DNA of 64,000 nucleotides, from assembly GCF_900105155.1 (NCBI RefSeq), contig NZ_LT629762.1, forward strand, positions 3,263,001 through 3,327,000. Reading direction: 5' to 3'. Shown piece by piece: positions 57,963 through 64,000 of the stretch (within the stretch, counting starts at the first letter, position 1; each line of letters opens with the position of its first letter). A program made the position numbers and the translations under genes. This stretch comes from Pseudomonas prosekii. GTDB taxonomy: Bacteria > Pseudomonadota > Gammaproteobacteria > Pseudomonadales > Pseudomonadaceae. Under the pieces are notes generated by a model. The model did no database searches. It was given only the letters and a program-made list of their open reading frames with translations, and was not told the origin of the DNA.

Positions 57963-58035
57963 TGAAACCTATCCCTTCCGAGCTCTGGCGCCTGATGTGG
58001 TGGAGTTGTTTCAGCGTTGCGCTGAGCGTAGGTAG
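57934..58035 (+). pseudogene. N-terminal fragment of the first recombinase, before an in-frame TAG
   Basis: A GTG frame gives 33 aa (MTIVKKGSPIETYPF...) and ends in TAG at 58033. It is in the same frame as the next gene, and the text on both sides (AERR*VPSTTTLKLL) reads like one protein. The frame overlaps no other gene of the island. It is either the true N-terminus lost through TGG to TAG or an upstream leader peptide; the former is favoured. Confidence 0.45.
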
Positions 58036-58869
58036 GTGCCGTCGACGACGACATTGAAGCTTCTCGAATGCTTTTGTGACATCACCAACCAGCCCTTGTC
58101 TTTCTTGAAGCTTTCGTCGTCAGAGCTGACCCACATCGTTGCGGGTTTTCAAGGAGCGCTGTTCGAACAGGATTTGGTCGGCACGTCTGACGTGACGCGC
58201 GCGAAGATTTCCGTTTATCTGCAAGACATTCTGCTCGAAGCACGTAATTACGTCCCTTCCATGCCGCCGACAGAATGTGGAAGTGGACTAAGAAAAAAAT
58301 ATAATACGAAGTGGAAAAAAATACTTCTTGGGGTTGACCAGCGTAAAGTCAATTATTGGACTGGATGGCCTGTAGAAAACCGTAAAGGCACCAAGTTGTA
58401 TTATCACTTTGCCAATATTCATAACAGTCATGGTCATGACTTTACATCCGGCTTGTATGAGCAGCTACGACTCCATATTTCAGGGTATGGAACTACGCAG
58501 TTAACTATGCCGAATAAGATGGCTGGTTTTCTGAGTCGGAATAGTGATTCCTGGCCTGAATACACGTTTAACGATTCGACAATGATTTACAATTTCTTCT
58601 GGGACTTTAGGGAAAGTTTTTTCATGAGTGGCGAGGCCCAGGGGCTGGATATCGACGCACAAATGAAGACTTGGAATAAGTATATTGGGTTTGTCGAGAA
58701 GATTTTCATTCTTCCAGGCGTATGGGCCGAGCCATTGGGAGGGAAACTGCCGTTAGCACCTGCGAAGCGAATCGATGGTCAGTCGACTAATGTCAGAAAA
58801 AATGATGATGGTGCGGAGGTAAAAGTTAAGCTCGTAATGGAAGTGCCATTACATCTTACTGATGTCTGA
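58036..58869 (+). CDS. N-terminal/core-binding part of the first large tyrosine recombinase
   Basis: A 277 aa frame starting at GTG 58036, which lacks a good ribosome site. It contains no catalytic residues. Mixed helical sequence such as TMIYNFFWDFRESFF and MKTWNKYIGFVEKIF fits the DNA-binding domain that precedes an integrase catalytic domain. It ends in EVPLHLTDV, a phrase expected in mid-protein, and overlaps the next frame by eight bases. I interpret 58036-60211 as one gene broken by a single-base shift at ~58863. Confidence 0.65.
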   Translation: MPSTTTLKLLECFCDITNQPLSFLKLSSSELTHIVAGFQGALFEQDLVGTSDVTRAKISVYLQDILLEARNYVPSMPPTECGSGLRKKYNTKWKKILLGVDQRKVNYWTGWPVENRKGTKLYYHFANIHNSHGHDFTSGLYEQLRLHISGYGTTQLTMPNKMAGFLSRNSDSWPEYTFNDSTMIYNFFWDFRESFFMSGEAQGLDIDAQMKTWNKYIGFVEKIFILPGVWAEPLGGKLPLAPAKRIDGQSTNVRKNDDGAEVKVKLVMEVPLHLTDV

Positions 58870-60211
58870 AGCTATTGAGATATTATTCATTTCCATATCT
58901 AAGCGGCTGAAGATTATTGAAGGATGGGCCAAAGCTCAGATAGCAGATCTATATAGTAGGGTTCTTCGTCGTAAACAGCTCGCTGCGCAGGGGGAGTTGG
59001 TAGATACGACTAAACGGAAGAAGGGGCACCTACTAATAATCCCCAATATTTGCTGTATTTTCGAGACCTACGGCTATGGAGAGCCTTACAGCCACTACGC
59101 TTCCTTGTCAGTGGATACAAAAGATTCTCAGACTCCGGCTTCTGATTTAGCTAGCTATATGGGGATGCCACTGACGGGGAGTCTAATGCCATTTAAGCTC
59201 CTAATTATTCTAAGGCATCCGATAATTACGTCGGAGTTTCTGGGTGATTTCGACCTTTGGAATAAGCAGGGGCAGAGATCTGGATACGTACTGGACGGGT
59301 CGGTATATAAGCTGGTGGGGTACAAGGATCGTAAGGGGGCAGGAAGGTCTGAACAAAAAATCACGCTAACCTCAGAAACTAAAGCTTTGGTCGACCAAAT
59401 TATTGAGATCACTGCGCCCCTACGTGAGTATCTGAAATCACAGGGTGATCCCTCATGGAGGAAGCTGTTCATTACATGCGGCAACGCATTTTCACCGCCT
59501 GTCAAAAGCACCCTAACCCCGTGGTCGAGGTCGACACTTAAACCTGGTACGTATTTGAGAAATAATCTTTTAGCTCAGTTCCGCCCTCATACGGACATGC
59601 CTGAAGATGATCTCGTTAAGTTTTTGGAGATGGTGAGTGCGTCTTCCGTACGCGCATCCAGAGTAACAGAGATATTCATTAAGACGCATAGCGCTGAAAC
59701 TACATCTCAGGCTTTAGGCCATGATAGCTACGATCCTAACCTCATGGATCACTATCTGCCCAAGGTGATTATCGATTTCCTGCATGAAAGGCGTATGCGA
59801 GTATTTAATAAGGTCTTAATTTGTCATAGTCTTAAAGATAGCCCGTTTTTATTTCGGGCGAGCAATTTTTCAAGCGTGGATGAATTAGACACTTTCCTAG
59901 TAAATCATGCTTTTGGAGATATTCCTGCGTATCTTCAAGATCCAGAGGGTCGTCATGAAAAGCTTGAGAACGACGGGACTGTATATGCGTTAGTGTCTGC
60001 CGATATTTTGAGCGTGCTGCTCTCGATAAAATTAGCTGTTGAACAAGCGCCACCCAATCAGAAGGTTAATGCTAAGGCAGTCTACTGGGCGAGTTACGCA
60101 GGCTTTCTTGAGGGAGAGATCAGTAAGCATCGAGATGTCACTTATCGTAGCGATCTACACAAGGCGTCACTAACAGCAAGCGCAGCGTCAATGGAGAGGT
60201 TTGTTTATTAA
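58862..60211 (+). CDS. Catalytic part of the first large tyrosine recombinase
   Basis: A 449 aa frame with a degenerate but readable tyrosine recombinase site: Arg in ILRHPIITSEFLGDF, Lys in the turn KDRKGAGRSEQK, Arg264 in SSVRASR (box II His replaced by Ser), His287 in QALGHDS and the likely nucleophile Tyr298 in LMDHYLPK. The recombinase probably helps integrate or excise the island. In the GMT arrangement this is the GmtY position; I do not assign the symbol. AT-rich codon use differs from the core. Confidence 0.75.
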   Translation: MSEAIEILFISISKRLKIIEGWAKAQIADLYSRVLRRKQLAAQGELVDTTKRKKGHLLIIPNICCIFETYGYGEPYSHYASLSVDTKDSQTPASDLASYMGMPLTGSLMPFKLLIILRHPIITSEFLGDFDLWNKQGQRSGYVLDGSVYKLVGYKDRKGAGRSEQKITLTSETKALVDQIIEITAPLREYLKSQGDPSWRKLFITCGNAFSPPVKSTLTPWSRSTLKPGTYLRNNLLAQFRPHTDMPEDDLVKFLEMVSASSVRASRVTEIFIKTHSAETTSQALGHDSYDPNLMDHYLPKVIIDFLHERRMRVFNKVLICHSLKDSPFLFRASNFSSVDELDTFLVNHAFGDIPAYLQDPEGRHEKLENDGTVYALVSADILSVLLSIKLAVEQAPPNQKVNAKAVYWASYAGFLEGEISKHRDVTYRSDLHKASLTASAASMERFVY

Positions 60212-62294
60212 TGCTCCATCTAAACTTGGGTTCCTCAACGAGCCTCGCGTGGCACCGGCAGAAGCGTTCCGTAAGGCTTCTTGGCTAACCAATAATTTTA
60301 ATGCCTCCATCTGGAGCGTGAATTTCAACGGTGATCCTATCCTGCTCAACTGGAAGGTAGCCCTAGACAACAACTCATACCTTACCGATGACGAAAACCT
60401 AGATCTGTTGAACGGTCTTAAATACGCGCTCATTGGCGCTACGCGAAATAGCCTGGTTGAAATGGCAAATTCTCAAAGTGTTGAGACATTAAGAAGGAAG
60501 TTTCACGCCGCCGTGGGTGTTATTGACTGTCTGCTAATTCACGCACATGAGCTTAAACTTTCAAGTGCCGGATTGGCAGGCTTGTCTGAAGGCGATATGA
60601 AATGGATCCTAAATAAGCTGTCTTCAGAGTCCTCCGTGGCTGAAGCGCTGTATGATTGGTCAGAAAAATTGTGTGAGTATGCTCTAGCGCTCTTGGATGA
60701 AATACCAGTCGCGACGATTGCTTCCATATTGGAAGAGAATCCTTCGATGTCAGAGATAAGTTCTACCCAGCTCGAGTCTAACGAGCTTAATGTTTCCGTT
60801 GATAATATTCCACGTATTCGGGCCGCTTTATATCATAAAGGTCACTACGACGGACATAGAGGTGCTGGCTATACAGTAAACTCTGTACGCATCTCAGCCG
60901 AAGTTTACCCAAATACTATCCGTGGGGACATGGCCAAGCCGAGGCATGAAATTCTTAGTTTTTATCCGCTTGGTGAGTCCTATAAGCGTGAGATGGAGGG
61001 AGTAAAGGTTACTGCTAGGTCGGGAAGTCTCATGGCCGAATCCCAGTACAGGCTATTTTACAATTTTTTGTATGGAATGGGGTTGCTCAAGAAACTTGGA
61101 GTGCCAGGGCCCAATGAGCGAGTTTTGGATAGAATTAAAGGTTACATGCCAGAGCTAGCCAAACCTGGTCGTTATGTGACAGTGCCGTCCGGCACGATTT
61201 TTAAATTATTCAAAGGTGCTGTCGAGTTTCATTACGAGTTGGGCCCTCTCGTTATTGAGGGGTTTTGCAGGTTGGCTCGATACTGTTATGAGCATGACAA
61301 AACGCTTACAAGCCTAACCGATGAGCAGGTTGTTTCAATTGTTGGCAGTGATTTGGAACATCACGGTGTGAAAAAACTGGGGCTTGGTTGTAGAAATACA
61401 AGTGATGCCGATGGCAGTGGTCTTGAAAGTCGAAAGGGAACGAGGGAGAACTATTTTGAGCGGCTAAGATCCAATGCAGGCTTGCTTGAACTTGTCTATG
61501 TTTATATTGGTGCTATTCAATTTGTTGTTGGTTTGCTTATGGCTCGCCGAATAGATGAGCTTTTGCAGATCCCGTCGGCCCGAGCATTCGACTCCACGAA
61601 TTCTTGGCTGATGTTCATGAGAGAAAAGAGCACAACCAATACGTATGGTCTCCGGAAATACGACGCAAGGCCTATTGATCCTCTTGCGGTGCAGATGCTT
61701 GGGCAATTAGTACGCCTTCAGGAGGAACTCATCAATGCTGGTTTCTCGGCGGAAGCTCCTACTATATTCTCCGTTCCTTCTTTGCATGGAAGAAAGGTAA
61801 TATATTCTGCCACAAAAATGAGCATGAATACATGCTTCGACTTTTTGTGTGCCTACTTTGAGAGCGAAGTTAATGACGTAGGGCTTCGGTATTATATCAG
61901 GCAGCACCAGTTGCGCCGTGTAGCGGCCCTGCTGTTCTTTCACGCATATGGGAAAGGACGCATAGATACACTTCGTTGGATTCTCGGGCATAACGATATT
62001 GAGCATGCATGGAGGTACATTACAGATGCCACAGATGGCGCATCCCTCCGTGGGGCGGAAGCTCAAATCATTGCTGAGAAATTCTTCACTGGTGATGTGC
62101 ATAACTATAAATCGTTACGTGCGTTGATGAAGGAGCAGTTCGGAACGGATGATGTGCGTCTTGTAGATCAAGAATCCTTTTCGGAGCATCTGGAGCATTT
62201 GATGAGTAAAGGCATTGTCAAATTTGAGCCCGCATTTGTTCTTGGCGCTTATGGCAAGGAAATGCAGGTTCTTGTTCACGTAAAGGGGACGTAA
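60201..62294 (+). CDS. Second large tyrosine recombinase/integrase (GmtZ/TnpB-like)
   Basis: A 697 aa frame from TTG 60201, which overlaps the previous stop; the start is uncertain. All catalytic residues are present: Arg449/450 (LMARRIDELLQ), Lys in MREKSTTN, His569-x-x-Arg572 (RQHQLRRVAAL), His597 (ILGHNDI) and Tyr606 (AWRYI), with the usual nine-residue His-to-Tyr spacing. The first ~400 residues are unlike short integrases and may bind DNA or partner proteins. It is the intact-looking member of the module. Confidence 0.82.
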   Translation: MFINAPSKLGFLNEPRVAPAEAFRKASWLTNNFNASIWSVNFNGDPILLNWKVALDNNSYLTDDENLDLLNGLKYALIGATRNSLVEMANSQSVETLRRKFHAAVGVIDCLLIHAHELKLSSAGLAGLSEGDMKWILNKLSSESSVAEALYDWSEKLCEYALALLDEIPVATIASILEENPSMSEISSTQLESNELNVSVDNIPRIRAALYHKGHYDGHRGAGYTVNSVRISAEVYPNTIRGDMAKPRHEILSFYPLGESYKREMEGVKVTARSGSLMAESQYRLFYNFLYGMGLLKKLGVPGPNERVLDRIKGYMPELAKPGRYVTVPSGTIFKLFKGAVEFHYELGPLVIEGFCRLARYCYEHDKTLTSLTDEQVVSIVGSDLEHHGVKKLGLGCRNTSDADGSGLESRKGTRENYFERLRSNAGLLELVYVYIGAIQFVVGLLMARRIDELLQIPSARAFDSTNSWLMFMREKSTTNTYGLRKYDARPIDPLAVQMLGQLVRLQEELINAGFSAEAPTIFSVPSLHGRKVIYSATKMSMNTCFDFLCAYFESEVNDVGLRYYIRQHQLRRVAALLFFHAYGKGRIDTLRWILGHNDIEHAWRYITDATDGASLRGAEAQIIAEKFFTGDVHNYKSLRALMKEQFGTDDVRLVDQESFSEHLEHLMSKGIVKFEPAFVLGAYGKEMQVLVHVKGT

Positions 62295-62296
62295 TC

Positions 62297-62560
62297 ATGG
62301 GTAAGCCTAGGTCGGAAATTCAAGTTTACAATCAGTCAATCAAGGCGCGGCAGGTTCTGCTAGAGGGCGTACTTGCCGATGTTAAAAAATACTTCTCAAA
62401 TGAGGTTGTTACTTCCGCTCTAAAAAATCAAGGAGCTTTGGCTTCCCTTTCTTACAAGTTCGATTTGGCTGGACAGCATTACGCTATCGACTCAACGAGT
62501 CTGAACACCCTCAAAAAAAATCCGATGAATTACTTGGTCATCACGGTTTCGCAGGGTTAG
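62297..62560 (+). CDS. Small gene of the recombinase module, first part (GmtX/TnpC-like position)
   Basis: An 87 aa frame that begins two bases after the second recombinase stop, so it is coupled to it. At 62513 it meets a run of eight A. Read in the -1 frame from there, it continues as LKKKSDELLGHHGFAGLERLRCVAKDAIAAYAERG into the next frame, which looks far more protein-like than its own end (NPMNYLVITVSQG). I take both frames as one ~192 aa protein made by slippage or broken by loss of one A. Confidence 0.65.
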   Translation: MGKPRSEIQVYNQSIKARQVLLEGVLADVKKYFSNEVVTSALKNQGALASLSYKFDLAGQHYAIDSTSLNTLKKNPMNYLVITVSQG

Positions 62561-62574
62561 AGCGTCTTAGATGC

Positions 62575-62874
62575 GTGGCTAAGGATGCAATTGCCGCGTA
62601 TGCCGAAAGGGGCAACAAACCCACCAAGAAGACCAAGCATGGGCTAGAGCAAATTAATAGCGAGTTAGAATGCGCGGTGGTCGCACTGCGCCGCGCTAAT
62701 TTCAGGTTGCTTCAAGGGCTTTCCACTGCTATCTCGGGAATCAAAGAAACTAGGGATGGTTCTAGTGAGGCTATTAGAAATAAAAGCGCTAGCGAAGCCG
62801 TAAATGCACTGTTGGCAATAGTCTCGCTTAATGAATCTCCTTTTGATGTGATTCCATCTCACGATAATATCTGA
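62575..62874 (+). CDS. Small gene of the recombinase module, second part, ended by the IS
   Basis: A 99 aa frame from GTG 62575; the coding frame itself is open back to the A-run at 62513. It is a Lys-rich helical protein (KDAIAAYAERGNKPTKKTKHGLEQ) with a coiled segment. The stop TGA (62872-62874) is the first three bases of the IS end, so the native C-terminus may be lost. Function unknown; in Tn554-type modules the third gene influences recombination orientation and efficiency. Confidence 0.6.
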   Translation: MAKDAIAAYAERGNKPTKKTKHGLEQINSELECAVVALRRANFRLLQGLSTAISGIKETRDGSSEAIRNKSASEAVNALLAIVSLNESPFDVIPSHDNI

Positions 62875-62889
62875 ATCGCCCCGGGTTTT

Positions 62890-63771
62890 CTAGACACTCT
62901 CCAGGCTCGCTGCGTAACGCTTTTCAAACTCTACCGGTGACAGCTGATTGTTGAAACTGTGGCGTCGTTTTGGGTTGTAAAACATCTCGATGTAATCGAA
63001 CACATCATCCCGAGCATCCTGGCGTGTAGTGTAGATTTTACGCTTGATCCGTTCCCGCTTTAGCAGCTGGAAAAAGCTCTCCGCCACAGCGTTGTCGTGG
63101 CAGTTACCTCGACGACTCATGCTGGCCACCAGGTTGTTAGCTTTCAAGAAGCTTCGCCAGTCTGAGCTGCTGTACTGACTGCCTTGATCTGAGTGGATCA
63201 TCACCTCTTGCTTCGGCTTACGTCTCCAAACCGCCATCAGCAGTGCATCAATGGCTACGTCGCTGGTCATCTGCGACTTCATTGACCAACCAATGATCTG
63301 GCGTGAAAACAGATCGAGCACCACGGCCAAATACAGCCAGCCTTCATATGTTCGGATGTAGGTAATGTCTGTGACCCAGACTTTGTTGGGTTCTCTGACA
63401 TCGAATTGGCGCTTCAGTAAGTTCGGTGAGGCAACGGCTGGTTTACCGCCATATTTTCCCGGCCTCCGTCGATACCCAGTCTGAGAACGTAAACCCTCAA
63501 GGCGCATCAACCTAGCCACCCGGTGACGGCCACAGCTCTCACCAACCTCTCGCAGGTCATCATGGATCTTGCGATAGCCATAAACGCCACCGCTTTCCAG
63601 CCAGGAGTGTTTGATCAATCCAAGCAGTCGCTGATCGTCCTTGGCTCGCGCAGATTTTGGTTCTGATAGCCACGCGTAGTAGCCGCTGGGATGAACCTTG
63701 AGCGTCAGGCAAAGCCGTCGAATCGCGTAATGACCCGATTGCTGCTTAATAAAGGCGTACTTCAGCCGCAC
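62890..63771 (-). CDS. IS3-family transposase OrfB
   Basis: A 293 aa integrase-core protein. The DDE residues are visible: Asp in VWVTDITYI, Asp in IHSDQGSQY and Glu in NAVAESFFQ. The N-terminal HTH_21 region (LMRLEGLRSQTGYRRRPGKY) is present. It starts inside the end of orfA in another frame, the usual IS3 arrangement for frameshift expression. The frame is intact, so the IS could be active. Confidence 0.95.
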   Translation of the reverse strand: MRLKYAFIKQQSGHYAIRRLCLTLKVHPSGYYAWLSEPKSARAKDDQRLLGLIKHSWLESGGVYGYRKIHDDLREVGESCGRHRVARLMRLEGLRSQTGYRRRPGKYGGKPAVASPNLLKRQFDVREPNKVWVTDITYIRTYEGWLYLAVVLDLFSRQIIGWSMKSQMTSDVAIDALLMAVWRRKPKQEVMIHSDQGSQYSSSDWRSFLKANNLVASMSRRGNCHDNAVAESFFQLLKRERIKRKIYTTRQDARDDVFDYIEMFYNPKRRHSFNNQLSPVEFEKRYAASLESV

Positions 63772-64000
63772 TCCTTGGCAAAGTACGCGGCGGCCTTTTT
63801 TAAGATGTCTCGCTCCTCCGTCACCCGTTTCAGCTCGGCACGTAGACGACGAACCTCAGCGCTTTGATCATCCTCCTCAACGCGCTGTTCTTGGGGCTTG
63901 GTGTAGCGCTTAACCCAGGCATAGAGGCTGTGCACGGACACACCCAATCGTGCAGCCACCTCCGAGACAGGAAGCTGCTTTTCGGTCACTTGCTTGACCG
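63762..64000 (-). CDS. IS3-family transposase OrfA (5' end outside window)
   Basis: The helix-turn-helix protein of the IS. At least 78 codons are visible and the frame is open through the window edge; the internal GTG at 63989 is not a real start. It has the HTH sequence SEVAARLGVSVHSLYAWVKRY, then a leucine-zipper helix (EVRRLRAELKRVTEERDILKKA) ending AAYFAKECG. The AAAAAAG slippery site lies near the end of the frame. Confidence 0.92.
   Translation of the reverse strand, partial: VKQVTEKQLPVSEVAARLGVSVHSLYAWVKRYTKPQEQRVEEDDQSAEVRRLRAELKRVTEERDILKKAAAYFAKECG

Larger units (their letters stand above)
57868..64000. mobile_element. AT-rich genomic island with large tyrosine-recombinase module (right end outside window)
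   Basis: Base composition drops sharply at ~57870 compared with the GC-rich core, and the inserted DNA interrupts an antiporter gene. The content is two large tyrosine recombinase genes (the first one split), a small gene and an IS3-family element. The order large recombinase, larger recombinase, small protein fits the gamma-mobile-trio (GMT, gmtY-gmtZ-gmtX) or Tn554 (tnpA-tnpB-tnpC) arrangement. The left edge holds TTGTCA (57871) and its complement TGACAA (57935), possibly part of the end. Cargo should lie to the right. Confidence 0.82.
62872..64000 (-). mobile_element. IS3-family insertion sequence (right part outside window)
   Basis: The element starts at TGAATCGCCCCGGGTTTTCT, a typical IS3-family terminal sequence. 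It carries orfA and orfB on the minus strand with the A6G slippery site (63793-63799 on the plus strand as CCTTTTTT) for a programmed -1 shift that fuses OrfA and OrfB into the transposase. The other end lies beyond base 64000, so the target duplication cannot be checked. Confidence 0.9.

Noticed and set aside
57553..58035. 160-codon frame spanning the antiporter remnant and the island edge
   Set aside because: Only its last 33 codons look coding; the rest is antisense to the antiporter gene.

Overview
The window is GC-rich chromosomal DNA of a gammaproteobacterium, almost certainly a fluorescent Pseudomonas (P. fluorescens group). From memory, the gene order follows P. aeruginosa PA0373 to PA0432 closely: ftsY-ftsE-ftsX-rpoH, mtgA, thiS-thiG-trmB, hemW-rdgB-metW-metX-proC, pilT, pyrC'-pyrB-pyrR-ruvX-yqgE-tonB-gshB, pilG-H-I-J-chpA-chpC, rsmE-bioA, amine oxidase, cytochrome b561, yceI, rhlE, metF, ahcY. 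Intergenic gaps carry many inverted REP-type repeats, as is typical of this species group.

Region by region: 1-4001 holds protein targeting and cell division (FtsY, FtsEX) and the heat-shock sigma factor RpoH, with a possible AlgU-type promoter. 4186-7225 holds peptidoglycan, thiamine-thiazole and tRNA-methylation genes. 7350-14311 is a minus-strand block for haem/nucleotide housekeeping, methionine and proline synthesis. 14369-15403 is pilT, without pilU behind it. 16978-23069 is a minus-strand block for pyrimidine synthesis, YqgE, a TonB-like protein and glutathione synthetase. 23295-33334 is the Pil-Chp chemosensory operon, which ends in a very large CheA-type hybrid kinase and lacks pilK and chpB. 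34741-43117 is a complete malonate decarboxylase operon (mdcABCDEGH, madLM and the LysR regulator mdcR), placed between chpC and the rsmE/bioA segment. 43255-57392 returns to conserved core, including an S-adenosylhomocysteine riboswitch in front of ahcY. mexR-mexAB-oprM, which separates yceI from rhlE in P. aeruginosa, is absent here.

At about 57870 the core ends abruptly inside a Na+/H+ antiporter gene, of which only the C-terminal part remains. From there to the right edge the DNA is AT-rich and foreign: two very large tyrosine-recombinase genes and a small downstream gene, in an arrangement like the gamma-mobile-trio (GMT) or Tn554-type integration modules, followed by an IS3-family insertion sequence cut by the window edge. 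The module looks damaged: the first recombinase reads as one protein split by an in-frame TAG and a frameshift, the small gene is split at a run of eight A, and the IS supplies that gene's stop codon. Any cargo lies beyond the window.

Two non-coding features deserve attention: a structured leader of about 350 nt upstream of a DUF6124-type gene (33882-34240), with long complementary arms reminiscent of C4/P4 phage immunity RNAs, and three composite MITE-like elements with CCCTCACCCTAACC-type ends that carry internal tandem repeats.
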